Below are positions 32,214-39,976 of a stretch of DNA of 64,000 nt, piece after piece. The notes beneath the pieces were generated by a model. The model made no database searches, was not told where the DNA came from, and worked only from the letters and a program-made list of their open reading frames with translations. This stretch comes from Ignavibacteriales bacterium (GTDB lineage: Bacteria > Bacteroidota > Ignavibacteria > Ignavibacteriales > Ignavibacteriaceae). The stretch is taken from assembly GCA_016714125.1 (NCBI GenBank), contig JADJNX010000001.1:124001-188000 (forward strand). The letters run 5' to 3'. The position numbers and the translations under genes were made by a program. Positions within the stretch are counted from its first letter, which is position 1, and every line of letters starts with the position of its first letter.

Positions 32214-33398
32214 CTAAAGTTCTACACTCCCCTGTGAAATTTTTAGTTTAAGTTCTTTTGCTGCGAGTGCATAACCCCCATCACTGGCATCAATAAGATG
32301 GAAATGTTCATCCTCGTAGGTGTCAACTATGCAGGTTAAGAGAGCAGCATCGGAGATGTGCATTCCATAATGGATCAATCCCTTTCTTGTAAAATCCTCC
32401 AGCGTGGTCACAAGTTGTTGTTTTTCATCTTCACTACTGGCGATAATCATTCTAACCATGTCATCCATTTTTATATAGTCGGCGTTTTGTCTTACCCCCT
32501 TTTTATACTCCCCCCACTGGCTCCCCTTTTTGGTTAACAGTCCGTTAAAGAAGAAACTTCCTGCAATATTGAGAGCAACAAGTTTAAAATAATATTTTAA
32601 TCTGGAGATTGAGTTTCCCCCTCTTAAAATGATCTCATTTTTTAGTTTTTTGTAGGAAAAAACGAGTTTAAGGTTTTTTGCAGAGATGGGATTAAAATCG
32701 TTTTCAGAACCATAAATCCGGAATATTTCACTGATTATGGCTTCATATATTTCTGTTTCCCGGTCACCTCTGAGCCTGGCTTTTATCAATAGAGCAAGTG
32801 TAAATCCTTTTTGTGATTTTACACTGTTCCATCTACATTCAAATCCGGAAAGATCAGGGATATCTTCAATTGATTCTTCAATCAGACAAAATGCGGGAGT
32901 TTTTAATCCACCTTTTAATTGTTTTTCCACTTCTTCAAAGCCGCTCCCTCTGAAAAGAGCCTGTTGGTAATATTCAGAAAATTTATATTTAGCTGTTTTA
33001 AAGACACACCCTTCTTTCCTGAGATCCCTAATTAAGCCGTAGCCAATCCTGAGATCAAGATCAAAACTTGAAAGTGCAAAATACTTCATTTTTTTCAAGA
33101 CTTCCACCACTTCATCCTTGTGTGAATCAGGAATCAGCAGGATGGCACCATCACCACCAAAAATAAAGGGGAATTTCTCTTTCCCGATTGCATTCCTGAC
33201 TGCGGCAATAACAGCGGCACCAAGCGAGTTTACATCTTTATAGCGGCCTTCTGATATAGCGATGGTCGAATTGGCTATGTCAGTAATTATCACCAGCCAG
33301 TTGTCAGGGACATCTTTATAATTGGAAAGTTTTGCAGCATCAATAAATTTAGTCAAAGAAACGAGCTCCAAAAAGTAGCGGTCAAATTGCATTAGCAA
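32214..33398 (-). CDS. DUF3095 protein, nucleotide-cyclase-like
   Basis: A 394-residue protein of the DUF3095 family. The N-terminal half looks like a class III adenylyl/guanylyl cyclase fold: 'NWLVIITDIANSTIAISEG' holds the metal-site Asp-Ile pattern and 'FIFGGDGAILLIPDS' the GGDG-like second metal site. The rest ('LKGGLKTPAFCLIEESIEDI', 'WGEYKKGVRQNADYIKMDD') is DUF3095-specific. Product and substrate are not established for this family; a cyclic nucleotide would be a reasonable guess. A protein with a cyclic-nucleotide-binding domain occurs at 49631 in the pilus locus, but nothing links them directly. Confidence 0.82.
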   Translation of the reverse strand: MLMQFDRYFLELVSLTKFIDAAKLSNYKDVPDNWLVIITDIANSTIAISEGRYKDVNSLGAAVIAAVRNAIGKEKFPFIFGGDGAILLIPDSHKDEVVEVLKKMKYFALSSFDLDLRIGYGLIRDLRKEGCVFKTAKYKFSEYYQQALFRGSGFEEVEKQLKGGLKTPAFCLIEESIEDIPDLSGFECRWNSVKSQKGFTLALLIKARLRGDRETEIYEAIISEIFRIYGSENDFNPISAKNLKLVFSYKKLKNEIILRGGNSISRLKYYFKLVALNIAGSFFFNGLLTKKGSQWGEYKKGVRQNADYIKMDDMVRMIIASSEDEKQQLVTTLEDFTRKGLIHYGMHISDAALLTCIVDTYEDEHFHLIDASDGGYALAAKELKLKISQGSVEL

Positions 33399-33413
33399 AT
33401 TTCAATTAAAAAA

Positions 33414-33443
33414 GCCCCTCATCCAATCTCTTGAACGAGGGGC
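33414..33443 (-). terminator. Intrinsic terminator after the GH10-like hydrolase gene
   Basis: A 7-bp GC-rich stem (GCCCCTC at 33414-33420, GAGGGGC at 33437-33443) is followed on the minus strand by a T6 run. It lies 38 nt past the stop of the hydrolase gene and separates it from the DUF3095 gene. Confidence 0.85.
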
Positions 33444-33481
33444 AGAAAATTATCAGATTGTGCGATTAATGCATTGCTGCA

Positions 33482-35839
33482 CTATTTTATCAACATCAGT
33501 TTTTTTGTAAAGATTTTATTTCCGGCTTCAAGTTTGTAGATATACACACCTGAAGGGAGACTTGAAGCATCAAAATTCACAACATAGTTTCCGGCGGAAT
33601 AGTAGTTGGAAATGAGTTCAGCCACTTCCATCCCTGTTGCATCGTAAACTTTTAGCGAAATCTGTCCTGCTTCCGGGATCGCAAATTTGATCGAGGTTGA
33701 AGGGTTGAATGGATTGGGGAAATTCTGATATAATTGATAATCAGAAGGAATCCCTTCTTCTTTTTCGATGTCGGTTGTCACTTTAGTTTTAAATCTGAAA
33801 GGGGCTGACCACTCACCATGACCAAAAGAATTTACTCCCTTTACTCTCCAGTAGTAAACCTTGTTGAGTGAGAGCCCGTTAAATGCGATCGTGGTATTGG
33901 TGTAATTTGTAACATTAATCGACAGAGTTCCGGGTTCAAAATTGTTTGCACTCGAAAGTTGAACACTGTAGGAAGTTGCTATTGGATTACTTCCCCAGAC
34001 GAGTACAGAATCGAGGCCAACATTTGTTGTCTTATCAAGAGGAGCCAACAAAACAGGCGCGCCGGGAGTTGCTGTAACAAAAGAGAATGTATTTGACCAT
34101 GCACCAAGACCGGCAGCATTTTGTGCCCTGACTCTCCAGTAATAGGTTTTTTGACCTTTCATACCGGTAAATATGTAAGACGTATCGATAAGATCACTTA
34201 CACCCAGGATAACGAGTGAATCAAATGAGGCATCTTCTCCAACCTGAAGAGTATAGTTTGATGCACCTGACAAGTAGTTCCATGAAACGGTGACGGTGTC
34301 ACGCTGATTTCCTGTACCATTGGCAGGTTGTGCAAGAATTACAGAGGCAAGTGGAGCCACCTGAACTATGTTACTTGGCAAACTCTCGTTTGTGTTCCTG
34401 TCAAGAGCTGTAACAGCAAAATAGAATGTTGTTGGAGTTGAGGCAGGAGCCGGCCTGGCTTCCTTTAACCCATAAATATCCTGAATGTTGTTACTGTTCT
34501 CAAAATCAACTCCAGTGGGGTTTGCTGTTGTGAATTTGTAAACAACATACCGCATTGCAGTATCTCCATCAGGAGCCGGATTTGGTTTATCCCAGATGAG
34601 GGCTGAAGTCCCGGTTCCGGGAACCCTTTCAAAATGAAGGTTTAATGGTGGATTTGGAACAACAATATCTTTCCAGTTCATGATTGGCTGAAGTGCCTTG
34701 GTTCTGTAAATGTTACCCTTTAGAGAATCGGCAAATCCCTTAAAGTTGGAAACAAAATCAGCAGCTCGAAAGAAAACGCTACCAAGTGTTTTGGGATTGT
34801 TTCTGTTTGCTCTAATCTGGTTATGAATCTCACTTGCATTATTCCATGTAGGGATTCTATAAGTTGCTTGTCCGGGGTAAAAATGTCTGCCGTTAGCAGC
34901 AACACTATCTGCCCACCATGGCATCAATTTTGCGTAATCCTGTCCGCCACCAAAAGGCCAATAAAGTTGCGGAGTCAAGTAGTCAACTGCTTTCCACTGA
35001 AGCCAGGTGATAGCATCACAATAAATGGTTGAATAAGCATCCAAACCGGTGATTCCTGGTGGTACACCATTCTTCCAAATACCAAACGGACTCATCCCAA
35101 ACTTCACATGATTTTTGTAAAAATGGGTGCTGTCATTGATTGCTTTAATCAAAATATTGACATTATCTCTACGCCAGTCATGGATATTTGTGAATCCACG
35201 TTTATAAAGCCTCCAGGAAGAAGAATCCTGATTGGTTATCTGGTTGCTGGGATATGGATAAAAATAGTCATCCATGTGAATGCCATCTACATCGTATCTT
35301 TTAATTACGTCAAGAACTACTGAAAGAACATAGTCACGAACCATAGGCAGACCCGGATCAAGAAACTTGGCTGTTCCTGTCTGAAGTCCCCAACTTGGAT
35401 TCTCTACCAAAACATGAGTTGGGTGGAGTGTGTAGTTACCCACCGCTCTTTCAGCTCTATATGGGTTAAACCAGGCATGGATTTCCATCCCCCGTTTATG
35501 AGCTTCTTCAATAGCAAACTGAAGCGGATCATAACTGGGAGCCAATCCCTGCTGACCGGTAAGCCAATAAGACCATGGTTCAATTTGTGAAGGATACATT
35601 GCATCACTTTCACTTCTCACCTGGAAAATTACAGTGTTTATACCGGCTGCTTTAAGTGAATCGTAGAGTAAAATCAACTCTTTCTTCTGGGCAGTGGCAT
35701 TTAATCCACGGGTTGTGGGCCAATCCAGGTTGGTTACTGTGGCTATCCACGATGCTCGCATCTCTCTTTTTGGGTTCTGTGCAACAATAACGGAAACTCC
35801 GAGTATAAAAACAAGGAACCAAATTTTAACTTTTTTCAT
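33482..35839 (-). CDS. Secreted GH10-like glycoside hydrolase (DUF187) with fibronectin domains and type IX sorting domain
   Basis: A 785-residue exported protein, intact. After signal peptide 'KIWFLVFILGVSVIVAQ' comes a 'glycosyl hydrolase-like 10' (YddW/PF02638) barrel: 'MRASWIATVTNLDWPTTRG', 'GINTVIFQVRSESDAMYPS', 'EIHAWFNPYRAE' and 'YDVDGIHMDDYFYPYP', where the acidic pair is the probable catalytic site. Two fibronectin-III domains follow ('VSWNYLSGASNYTLQVG' and similar). The type IX domain ('NFPNPFNPSTSIKFAIP' to 'FTKKLMLIK') is complete, unlike those of the two cargo genes at 15-21 kb. Family members act on peptidoglycan or other glycans at the cell surface. The transcript ends at the hairpin at 33414-33443. 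Confidence 0.9.
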   Translation of the reverse strand: MKKVKIWFLVFILGVSVIVAQNPKREMRASWIATVTNLDWPTTRGLNATAQKKELILLYDSLKAAGINTVIFQVRSESDAMYPSQIEPWSYWLTGQQGLAPSYDPLQFAIEEAHKRGMEIHAWFNPYRAERAVGNYTLHPTHVLVENPSWGLQTGTAKFLDPGLPMVRDYVLSVVLDVIKRYDVDGIHMDDYFYPYPSNQITNQDSSSWRLYKRGFTNIHDWRRDNVNILIKAINDSTHFYKNHVKFGMSPFGIWKNGVPPGITGLDAYSTIYCDAITWLQWKAVDYLTPQLYWPFGGGQDYAKLMPWWADSVAANGRHFYPGQATYRIPTWNNASEIHNQIRANRNNPKTLGSVFFRAADFVSNFKGFADSLKGNIYRTKALQPIMNWKDIVVPNPPLNLHFERVPGTGTSALIWDKPNPAPDGDTAMRYVVYKFTTANPTGVDFENSNNIQDIYGLKEARPAPASTPTTFYFAVTALDRNTNESLPSNIVQVAPLASVILAQPANGTGNQRDTVTVSWNYLSGASNYTLQVGEDASFDSLVILGVSDLIDTSYIFTGMKGQKTYYWRVRAQNAAGLGAWSNTFSFVTATPGAPVLLAPLDKTTNVGLDSVLVWGSNPIATSYSVQLSSANNFEPGTLSINVTNYTNTTIAFNGLSLNKVYYWRVKGVNSFGHGEWSAPFRFKTKVTTDIEKEEGIPSDYQLYQNFPNPFNPSTSIKFAIPEAGQISLKVYDATGMEVAELISNYYSAGNYVVNFDASSLPSGVYIYKLEAGNKIFTKKLMLIK

Positions 35840-35899
35840 TGTACCTCTACAACATATTTTTCAAGAACAGATAATTAAACTTATAGATAAATCGACCCG

Positions 35900-36313
35900 A
35901 TGAAATATTTTATTACTTATTCCCTAATATCAATCTTTTTTTTCTCAATTACAACTTTATTTTACGGTTGTAAAGATACTATTAACCAGGCTGATGTGGA
36001 TGCAGTGGTGATTCCCGATAAAGATGTATCGTATCAATCCCACATACAACCTGTGATGTTATTAAAATGTGCGTTTTCGGGATGTCACGACGACCAAACA
36101 CGTGCATCCGGACTTAGTTTCACCAATTTTTATAATACAGTTGAGGACATGACCGTTGTTGTTCCCAACGAACCACAAAACAGCCGCCTCATCTGGGTTG
36201 TTGAAGGAATCTCCGGCGGATCACCAATGCCTCCCGTCGGTTACCCAAATATGACGCTAAATCAAATTAAAGGGTTCAGAACCTGGGTTGGCGAAGGTGC
36301 AAAAAACAACTGA
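35900..36313 (+). CDS. Small lipoprotein with a C-x4-CH cytochrome-like motif
   Basis: A 137-residue exported lipoprotein ('ISIFFFSITTLFYGC', lipobox FYGC). The mature part, 'SYQSHIQPVMLLKCAFSGCHDD', resembles the c-type cytochrome-like domain seen in many Bacteroidota-type and planctomycete lipoproteins. The motif is C-x4-CH rather than the canonical CxxCH, so covalent heme binding is doubtful without experiment. 'SRLIWVVEG..GGSPMPP' and 'FRTWVGEGA' near the end match the distal segment of such domains ('MPP' supplies a possible axial Met). It is convergent with the SDR gene and shares its terminator. Confidence 0.75.
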   Translation: MKYFITYSLISIFFFSITTLFYGCKDTINQADVDAVVIPDKDVSYQSHIQPVMLLKCAFSGCHDDQTRASGLSFTNFYNTVEDMTVVVPNEPQNSRLIWVVEGISGGSPMPPVGYPNMTLNQIKGFRTWVGEGAKNN

Positions 36314-36330
36314 TAATAATTTCAGTTGTT
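36305..36330. terminator. Bidirectional terminator overlapping both convergent stop codons
   Basis: A 9-bp perfect stem (AACAACTGA at 36305-36313, TCAGTTGTT at 36322-36330) contains the TGA of the cytochrome-like gene and the end of the SDR gene. T/A-rich tracts follow on each side. Confidence 0.75.
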
Positions 36331-37321
36331 TATTTTATCCAGCCCTCTTTTTTAGACCATTCAACTGTCCTTTTTATTCCCTCTTCGAGGCTGACTTGTT
36401 GTCTGAATCCAAAATCTTTCATCGCTTTTGCAGGGCTTGTAACCCAATGACTCTGCACGAGGTCCCTTGCCTTTTCAAGATTCAATGTTGCAGCTTTGCT
36501 ACTGAATGATGAGAAAAATTGTGCTACAGCCGAAACTGTATAAACCATGAAGTGAGGGAAAACGAGCTTAAATGCACCTTTTCCAAATATTTTTTTACAA
36601 ACATCGCCAATTTCATTCCAGGTATAAACCTTTTCGCTGCTAAGGAAATAAACTTCACCCGAAGTTTTATCACTTTTGCTGCGAGATAAAGTCCATTCAC
36701 CACATCATCAACATGAAGCAGTGAAATAGTTTTGGTTTCAAACCCAACCTTTGTAAAAAGTCTTTTTGCGTATGTCTGAAAAAATATTCCAACTTCGGTA
36801 TCTCTTTCACCATAAATTGCGGGACATCTTAAGACGGTAACAGGCAGTTTATCTTTATAGGAAATAACAAGTTTTTCCTGTTCAAGTTTACTTCGACCAT
36901 AGGTAGTAAGCGGATTGGGAATTTGTGTTTCATTAATTGGCTTTCCATCCGGTGAAGGTCCCGCTGCAGTTTGACTCCCCGATACCACAAATTTCTTTAA
37001 TGGTGCACCGGATTCTATCGCTGCATCAAGCAGGTTACGGGTATTTTCAACATTTGATTCAAAATATCCTTCAGGTCTTTTCGATTTTACCGTGCCTGCG
37101 ATATGAAAAATGTAGGAGGCTCCTTCAACAGCTTTAATCAACTCCTGTTTTTTGCCAAGCCCGGCATTGATTAATTCAATATTTTTTCCATTCAACCATT
37201 TCAGATCACTTGTCTTCCGCACAATACATTTTACAGCGTAACCCTCTGTCAATAGTCTGTCAACCAGATGACTTCCAACAAAACCATTGGCACCGGTAAC
37301 TACTGCAATTTCTTTACTCAT
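36330..37321 (-). CDS. NAD-dependent epimerase/dehydratase-type SDR, candidate ceramide reductase, interrupted by one frameshift
   Basis: An extended short-chain dehydrogenase/reductase. The Rossmann motif is 'VTGANGFVGSHLVDRLL' and the active-site YxxxK is 'TTYGRSKLEQEKL'. At 'YLAAK' one A is missing near 36680; the other frame continues 'SDKTSGEVYFLSSEKVYTWN' into the C-terminal part ending 'RTVEWSKKEGWIK'. Repaired length is about 330 residues. ATG 37321 (MSKEIAVV) is a better start than the TTG at 37330. It is divergent from the serine palmitoyltransferase gene, 190 bp apart. In Caulobacter an epimerase-like SDR, CerR, reduces the ceramide intermediate, so this gene is a candidate for that step; this is inference from context. 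Confidence 0.85.
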
Positions 37322-37511
37322 TTTGTCCAATCCTGTCCATTATTGAATAATCGCTCATTTAATTCACTTATATCCTTGTAAGTGCATTAAAAATAATGAT
37401 TTATAACGATTTCTTTTGTTTTTCATAAAAAATAAATTTACATTCGAACTTTAAATTTAACGAAATTTTAATTATTTAAATTTGTGTAACTTAAAATCCC
37501 TTGGAGGAAAT

Positions 37512-38701
37512 TTGAGCCTGTTCAAAAAATGTAATGAATTTACCAGAGCTGACGACATTAAAAAGTTAGGGTTGTATCCATATTTTAGACCAATTGAAGC
37601 TAATGAAGGTCCGGTTGTCCAGATTGAGGGGAGAAAAGTTGTGATGGCAGGTTCCAATAATTATCTTGGACTTACCGCCCACCCTAAGGTGAAGGAAGCT
37701 GCAATTAAAGCGATTGAAAAATATGGCACAGGCTGCTCCGGTTCAAGATATCTTACAGGTACTCTTGACATGCATGTCGAACTTGAAGAGAAGATGGCTA
37801 AGTTTTTTAACGCCGAAGCCGTTCTCCTCTATTCAACAGGATTTCAGACAGCTTTGGGGGTACTTCCTACTTTGGTTCAGAAAGGTGATTATATTATTTC
37901 TGACAAGGACAATCATGCTTGTATCGTAACAGGGAATTTGATTGCCAAAGGCTCGATGGTAGAAATGGTGAGATATAAACATAACGACATGCACGATCTC
38001 GAAAAGAAAATTGCAAAACTCCCCTACGAAGCAGGTAAACTTATTGTAAGTGACGGTGTTTTCTCAACAGGTGGCGAAATTGTTGACCTTCCACACTTAA
38101 ATGAAGTCGCAAAAAAATACAATGCCCAGATTCTAATTGATGATGCCCACTCAGTTGGTGTTATCGGTAAAGGAGGACGAGGAACCGCTTCTGAATTTGG
38201 TCTCGAAAAAGAGATTGATCTTGGAATGGGTACTTTTCCAAAACCTTCGCATCACTTGGTGGATTTGTATATGGTCCTGAAAGAGTAATAAATTACCTAA
38301 AACATCACTCCCCTGCTCTTATTTTTTCAGCATCTCCAACTCCTGCTTCTGTGGCAGCAGCCCTGGCAGCTCTTGAAATTCTCGAAGCAGAACCGGAACG
38401 TGTAACCAAACTGATTTCCAATGCAAATTATGTTCGTACAAAATTGCGGGATGCCGGATTTACAGTAACCGATGGCAGAACGGCAATTGTACCTGTGATT
38501 GTTGGTGATGATGCACTTGCATTTAAAATGTGGAGAATGCTTTACGATGCAGGCGTTTTTGTTAATGTGTTTATTTCTCCGGGAGTACCTCCTGGAAGAC
38601 AGATGATGAGAACTTCCTACATGTCATCCCATGAGCCTGAGCACCTGGACTTCATCATCGATACTTTCAAAAAGATCGGCAGTGAGATCGGATTGATTTA
38701 A
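37512..38701 (+). CDS. spt: Serine palmitoyltransferase-like PLP enzyme, interrupted by one frameshift
   Basis: It belongs to the alpha-oxoamine synthase family (SPT, KBL, AONS) and should condense L-serine with an acyl-CoA or acyl-ACP to 3-ketosphinganine. Specific resemblance to bacterial SPT, as I recall the Sphingobacterium enzyme, lies in 'GLYPYFRPIEANEG', 'EKYGTGCSGSRYLTGTLDMH' and 'DDAHSVGVIGKGGRGTASEF'. The Schiff-base Lys lies at the break: 'GMGTF' followed in the other frame by '(S)KTFASLGGFVYGPERV'. One T is missing in the T run near 38237-38240. KBL or AONS would have a 'GTLGKA'-like loop instead. A TTG start at 37512 with GGAGG 4 nt upstream gives a family-like N terminus. Product assignment remains a prediction. 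Confidence 0.85.
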
Positions 38702-38747
38702 TCATTTTGGATCTATTTTTTTTAGATCCGAGATATTAAAATATTTT

Positions 38748-38785
38748 GCCCCTCTTCGAGAAATCGAACAGAGGGGCTTTTTTTT
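38748..38785 (+). terminator. Intrinsic terminator after the serine palmitoyltransferase gene
   Basis: An 8-bp stem (GCCCCTCT at 38748-38755, AGAGGGGC at 38770-38777) is followed by a T8 run. It separates spt from the downstream acyltransferase gene. A second small palindrome (GGATCTA / TAGATCC around an all-T loop) lies just upstream at about 38709-38729. Confidence 0.85.
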
Positions 38786-38854
38786 GTTAACTCGTTACTG
38801 CATTATTCCGTATTTTTGACCTTTAACATTCCATAAAAATTCGAAGAAACTATT

Positions 38855-39976
38855 ATGAGCCAGATTGAAATAAAAAAGATTGAATCCAAAAGTGAGATAA
38901 TGCAGTTTATCAAACTGCCATGGAAGATTTACAAAGATTATCCTTATTGGGTTCCTCCACTTATAATGGATAGAAAAAAGATGCTCGATAAAGAGCATAA
39001 CCCTTTCTTCCTGCATGGTTCTGCCGATTATTTCATGGCTTATAAAAATGGGGAAGCTGTGGGCAGAATTGCTGCAATCCAAAATGACCTTCATAACCAG
39101 GTACATGAAGAGAATATCGGCTTTTTTGGATTTTTTGAATCAATTAATGATCAGGAAGTGGCGAATGCTCTTTTGGATACTGCAAAAGACTGGATAAAAA
39201 GTCGTGGAATGACTCTTATGCGTGGTCCTGCAAGTTTTTCGAGTAATGACGAGTGGGGTATGTTGATTCAAGGTTATGATGACTATCCAACCCTTCTTAT
39301 GCCTTACAACCCTCCATATTACCACGATCTGGTGTTAAACTATGGCTTCAAAAAAGTCAAAGATCTTCACGGATATAAAATCACTAACGAAAAGATTATC
39401 AAGGTAAACAAGATCCCCAGAGTTGCTGCACTGGCCACTCAAAAATTTGGCGTTACAATCAGGAACATGGACCTTAAAAATTATAAAAAAGAACTTGACC
39501 TTATTAAACAAATTTATAATGAAAACTGGGAAAGAAATTGGGGGTTTGTACCTCTTACCAATGAAGAAATTGATGCCATGGCTGCTGACCTTAAACAGCT
39601 TGCCACACCAAGTCTGGCATTTTTCCTCGAGATAAATGGTGAACCCGTAGGATTCTCTTTAACAATCCTCGATTACAACCAGATATTCAAACAAATGAAT
39701 GGCAGACTTTTGCCGTTCAATTGGCTCAAAATGTTTACCCGCAAAAAAGATATCACCCGATGCCGCATAATACTTCTTGGCGTGGCAAAAAAATGGCACG
39801 GTAAGGGTTTCGACGGCATCATGTATAAACAAATCATAGATAGAGCTGACGCAATTGGTATCCACTTTGGCGATGCAAGCTGGATCGTTGAAGATAATGA
39901 AAAAATGGTGCGTGGTGCGCAGTTGATGGAAGGTGAATTATATAAAAAGTTTAGAGTCTATGATTACACTTTCTAA
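38855..39976 (+). CDS. YghO/BcerS-type GNAT acyltransferase, candidate bacterial ceramide synthase
   Basis: A 373-residue protein with the double-GNAT layout of the YghO family. Diagnostic stretches: 'DYPYWVPPLIMDRKKMLD', 'NPFFLHGSADYFMAYKNGE', 'VGRIAAIQNDLHNQ', 'GFFGFFESINDQEVANALL', 'RGPASFSSNDEWGML' and 'MPYNPPYYHDLVLNYGFKK'. The acyl-CoA loop is probably 'VAKKWHGKGFDGIMYK'. The Caulobacter ceramide synthase bCerS, an acyl-CoA-dependent N-acyltransferase, belongs to this family as I recall it. The gene lies 154 bp downstream of an SPT-like gene but after an intrinsic terminator, so it probably has its own promoter. E. coli YghO has no known role, so the function call rests on context. Confidence 0.8.
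   Translation: MSQIEIKKIESKSEIMQFIKLPWKIYKDYPYWVPPLIMDRKKMLDKEHNPFFLHGSADYFMAYKNGEAVGRIAAIQNDLHNQVHEENIGFFGFFESINDQEVANALLDTAKDWIKSRGMTLMRGPASFSSNDEWGMLIQGYDDYPTLLMPYNPPYYHDLVLNYGFKKVKDLHGYKITNEKIIKVNKIPRVAALATQKFGVTIRNMDLKNYKKELDLIKQIYNENWERNWGFVPLTNEEIDAMAADLKQLATPSLAFFLEINGEPVGFSLTILDYNQIFKQMNGRLLPFNWLKMFTRKKDITRCRIILLGVAKKWHGKGFDGIMYKQIIDRADAIGIHFGDASWIVEDNEKMVRGAQLMEGELYKKFRVYDYTF

Noticed and set aside
37512..38701. 2-amino-3-ketobutyrate CoA ligase (kbl) or bioF as the identity
   Set aside because: The Lys loop and the N-terminal 'YFRP' region fit serine palmitoyltransferase, and the neighbours fit ceramide synthesis.
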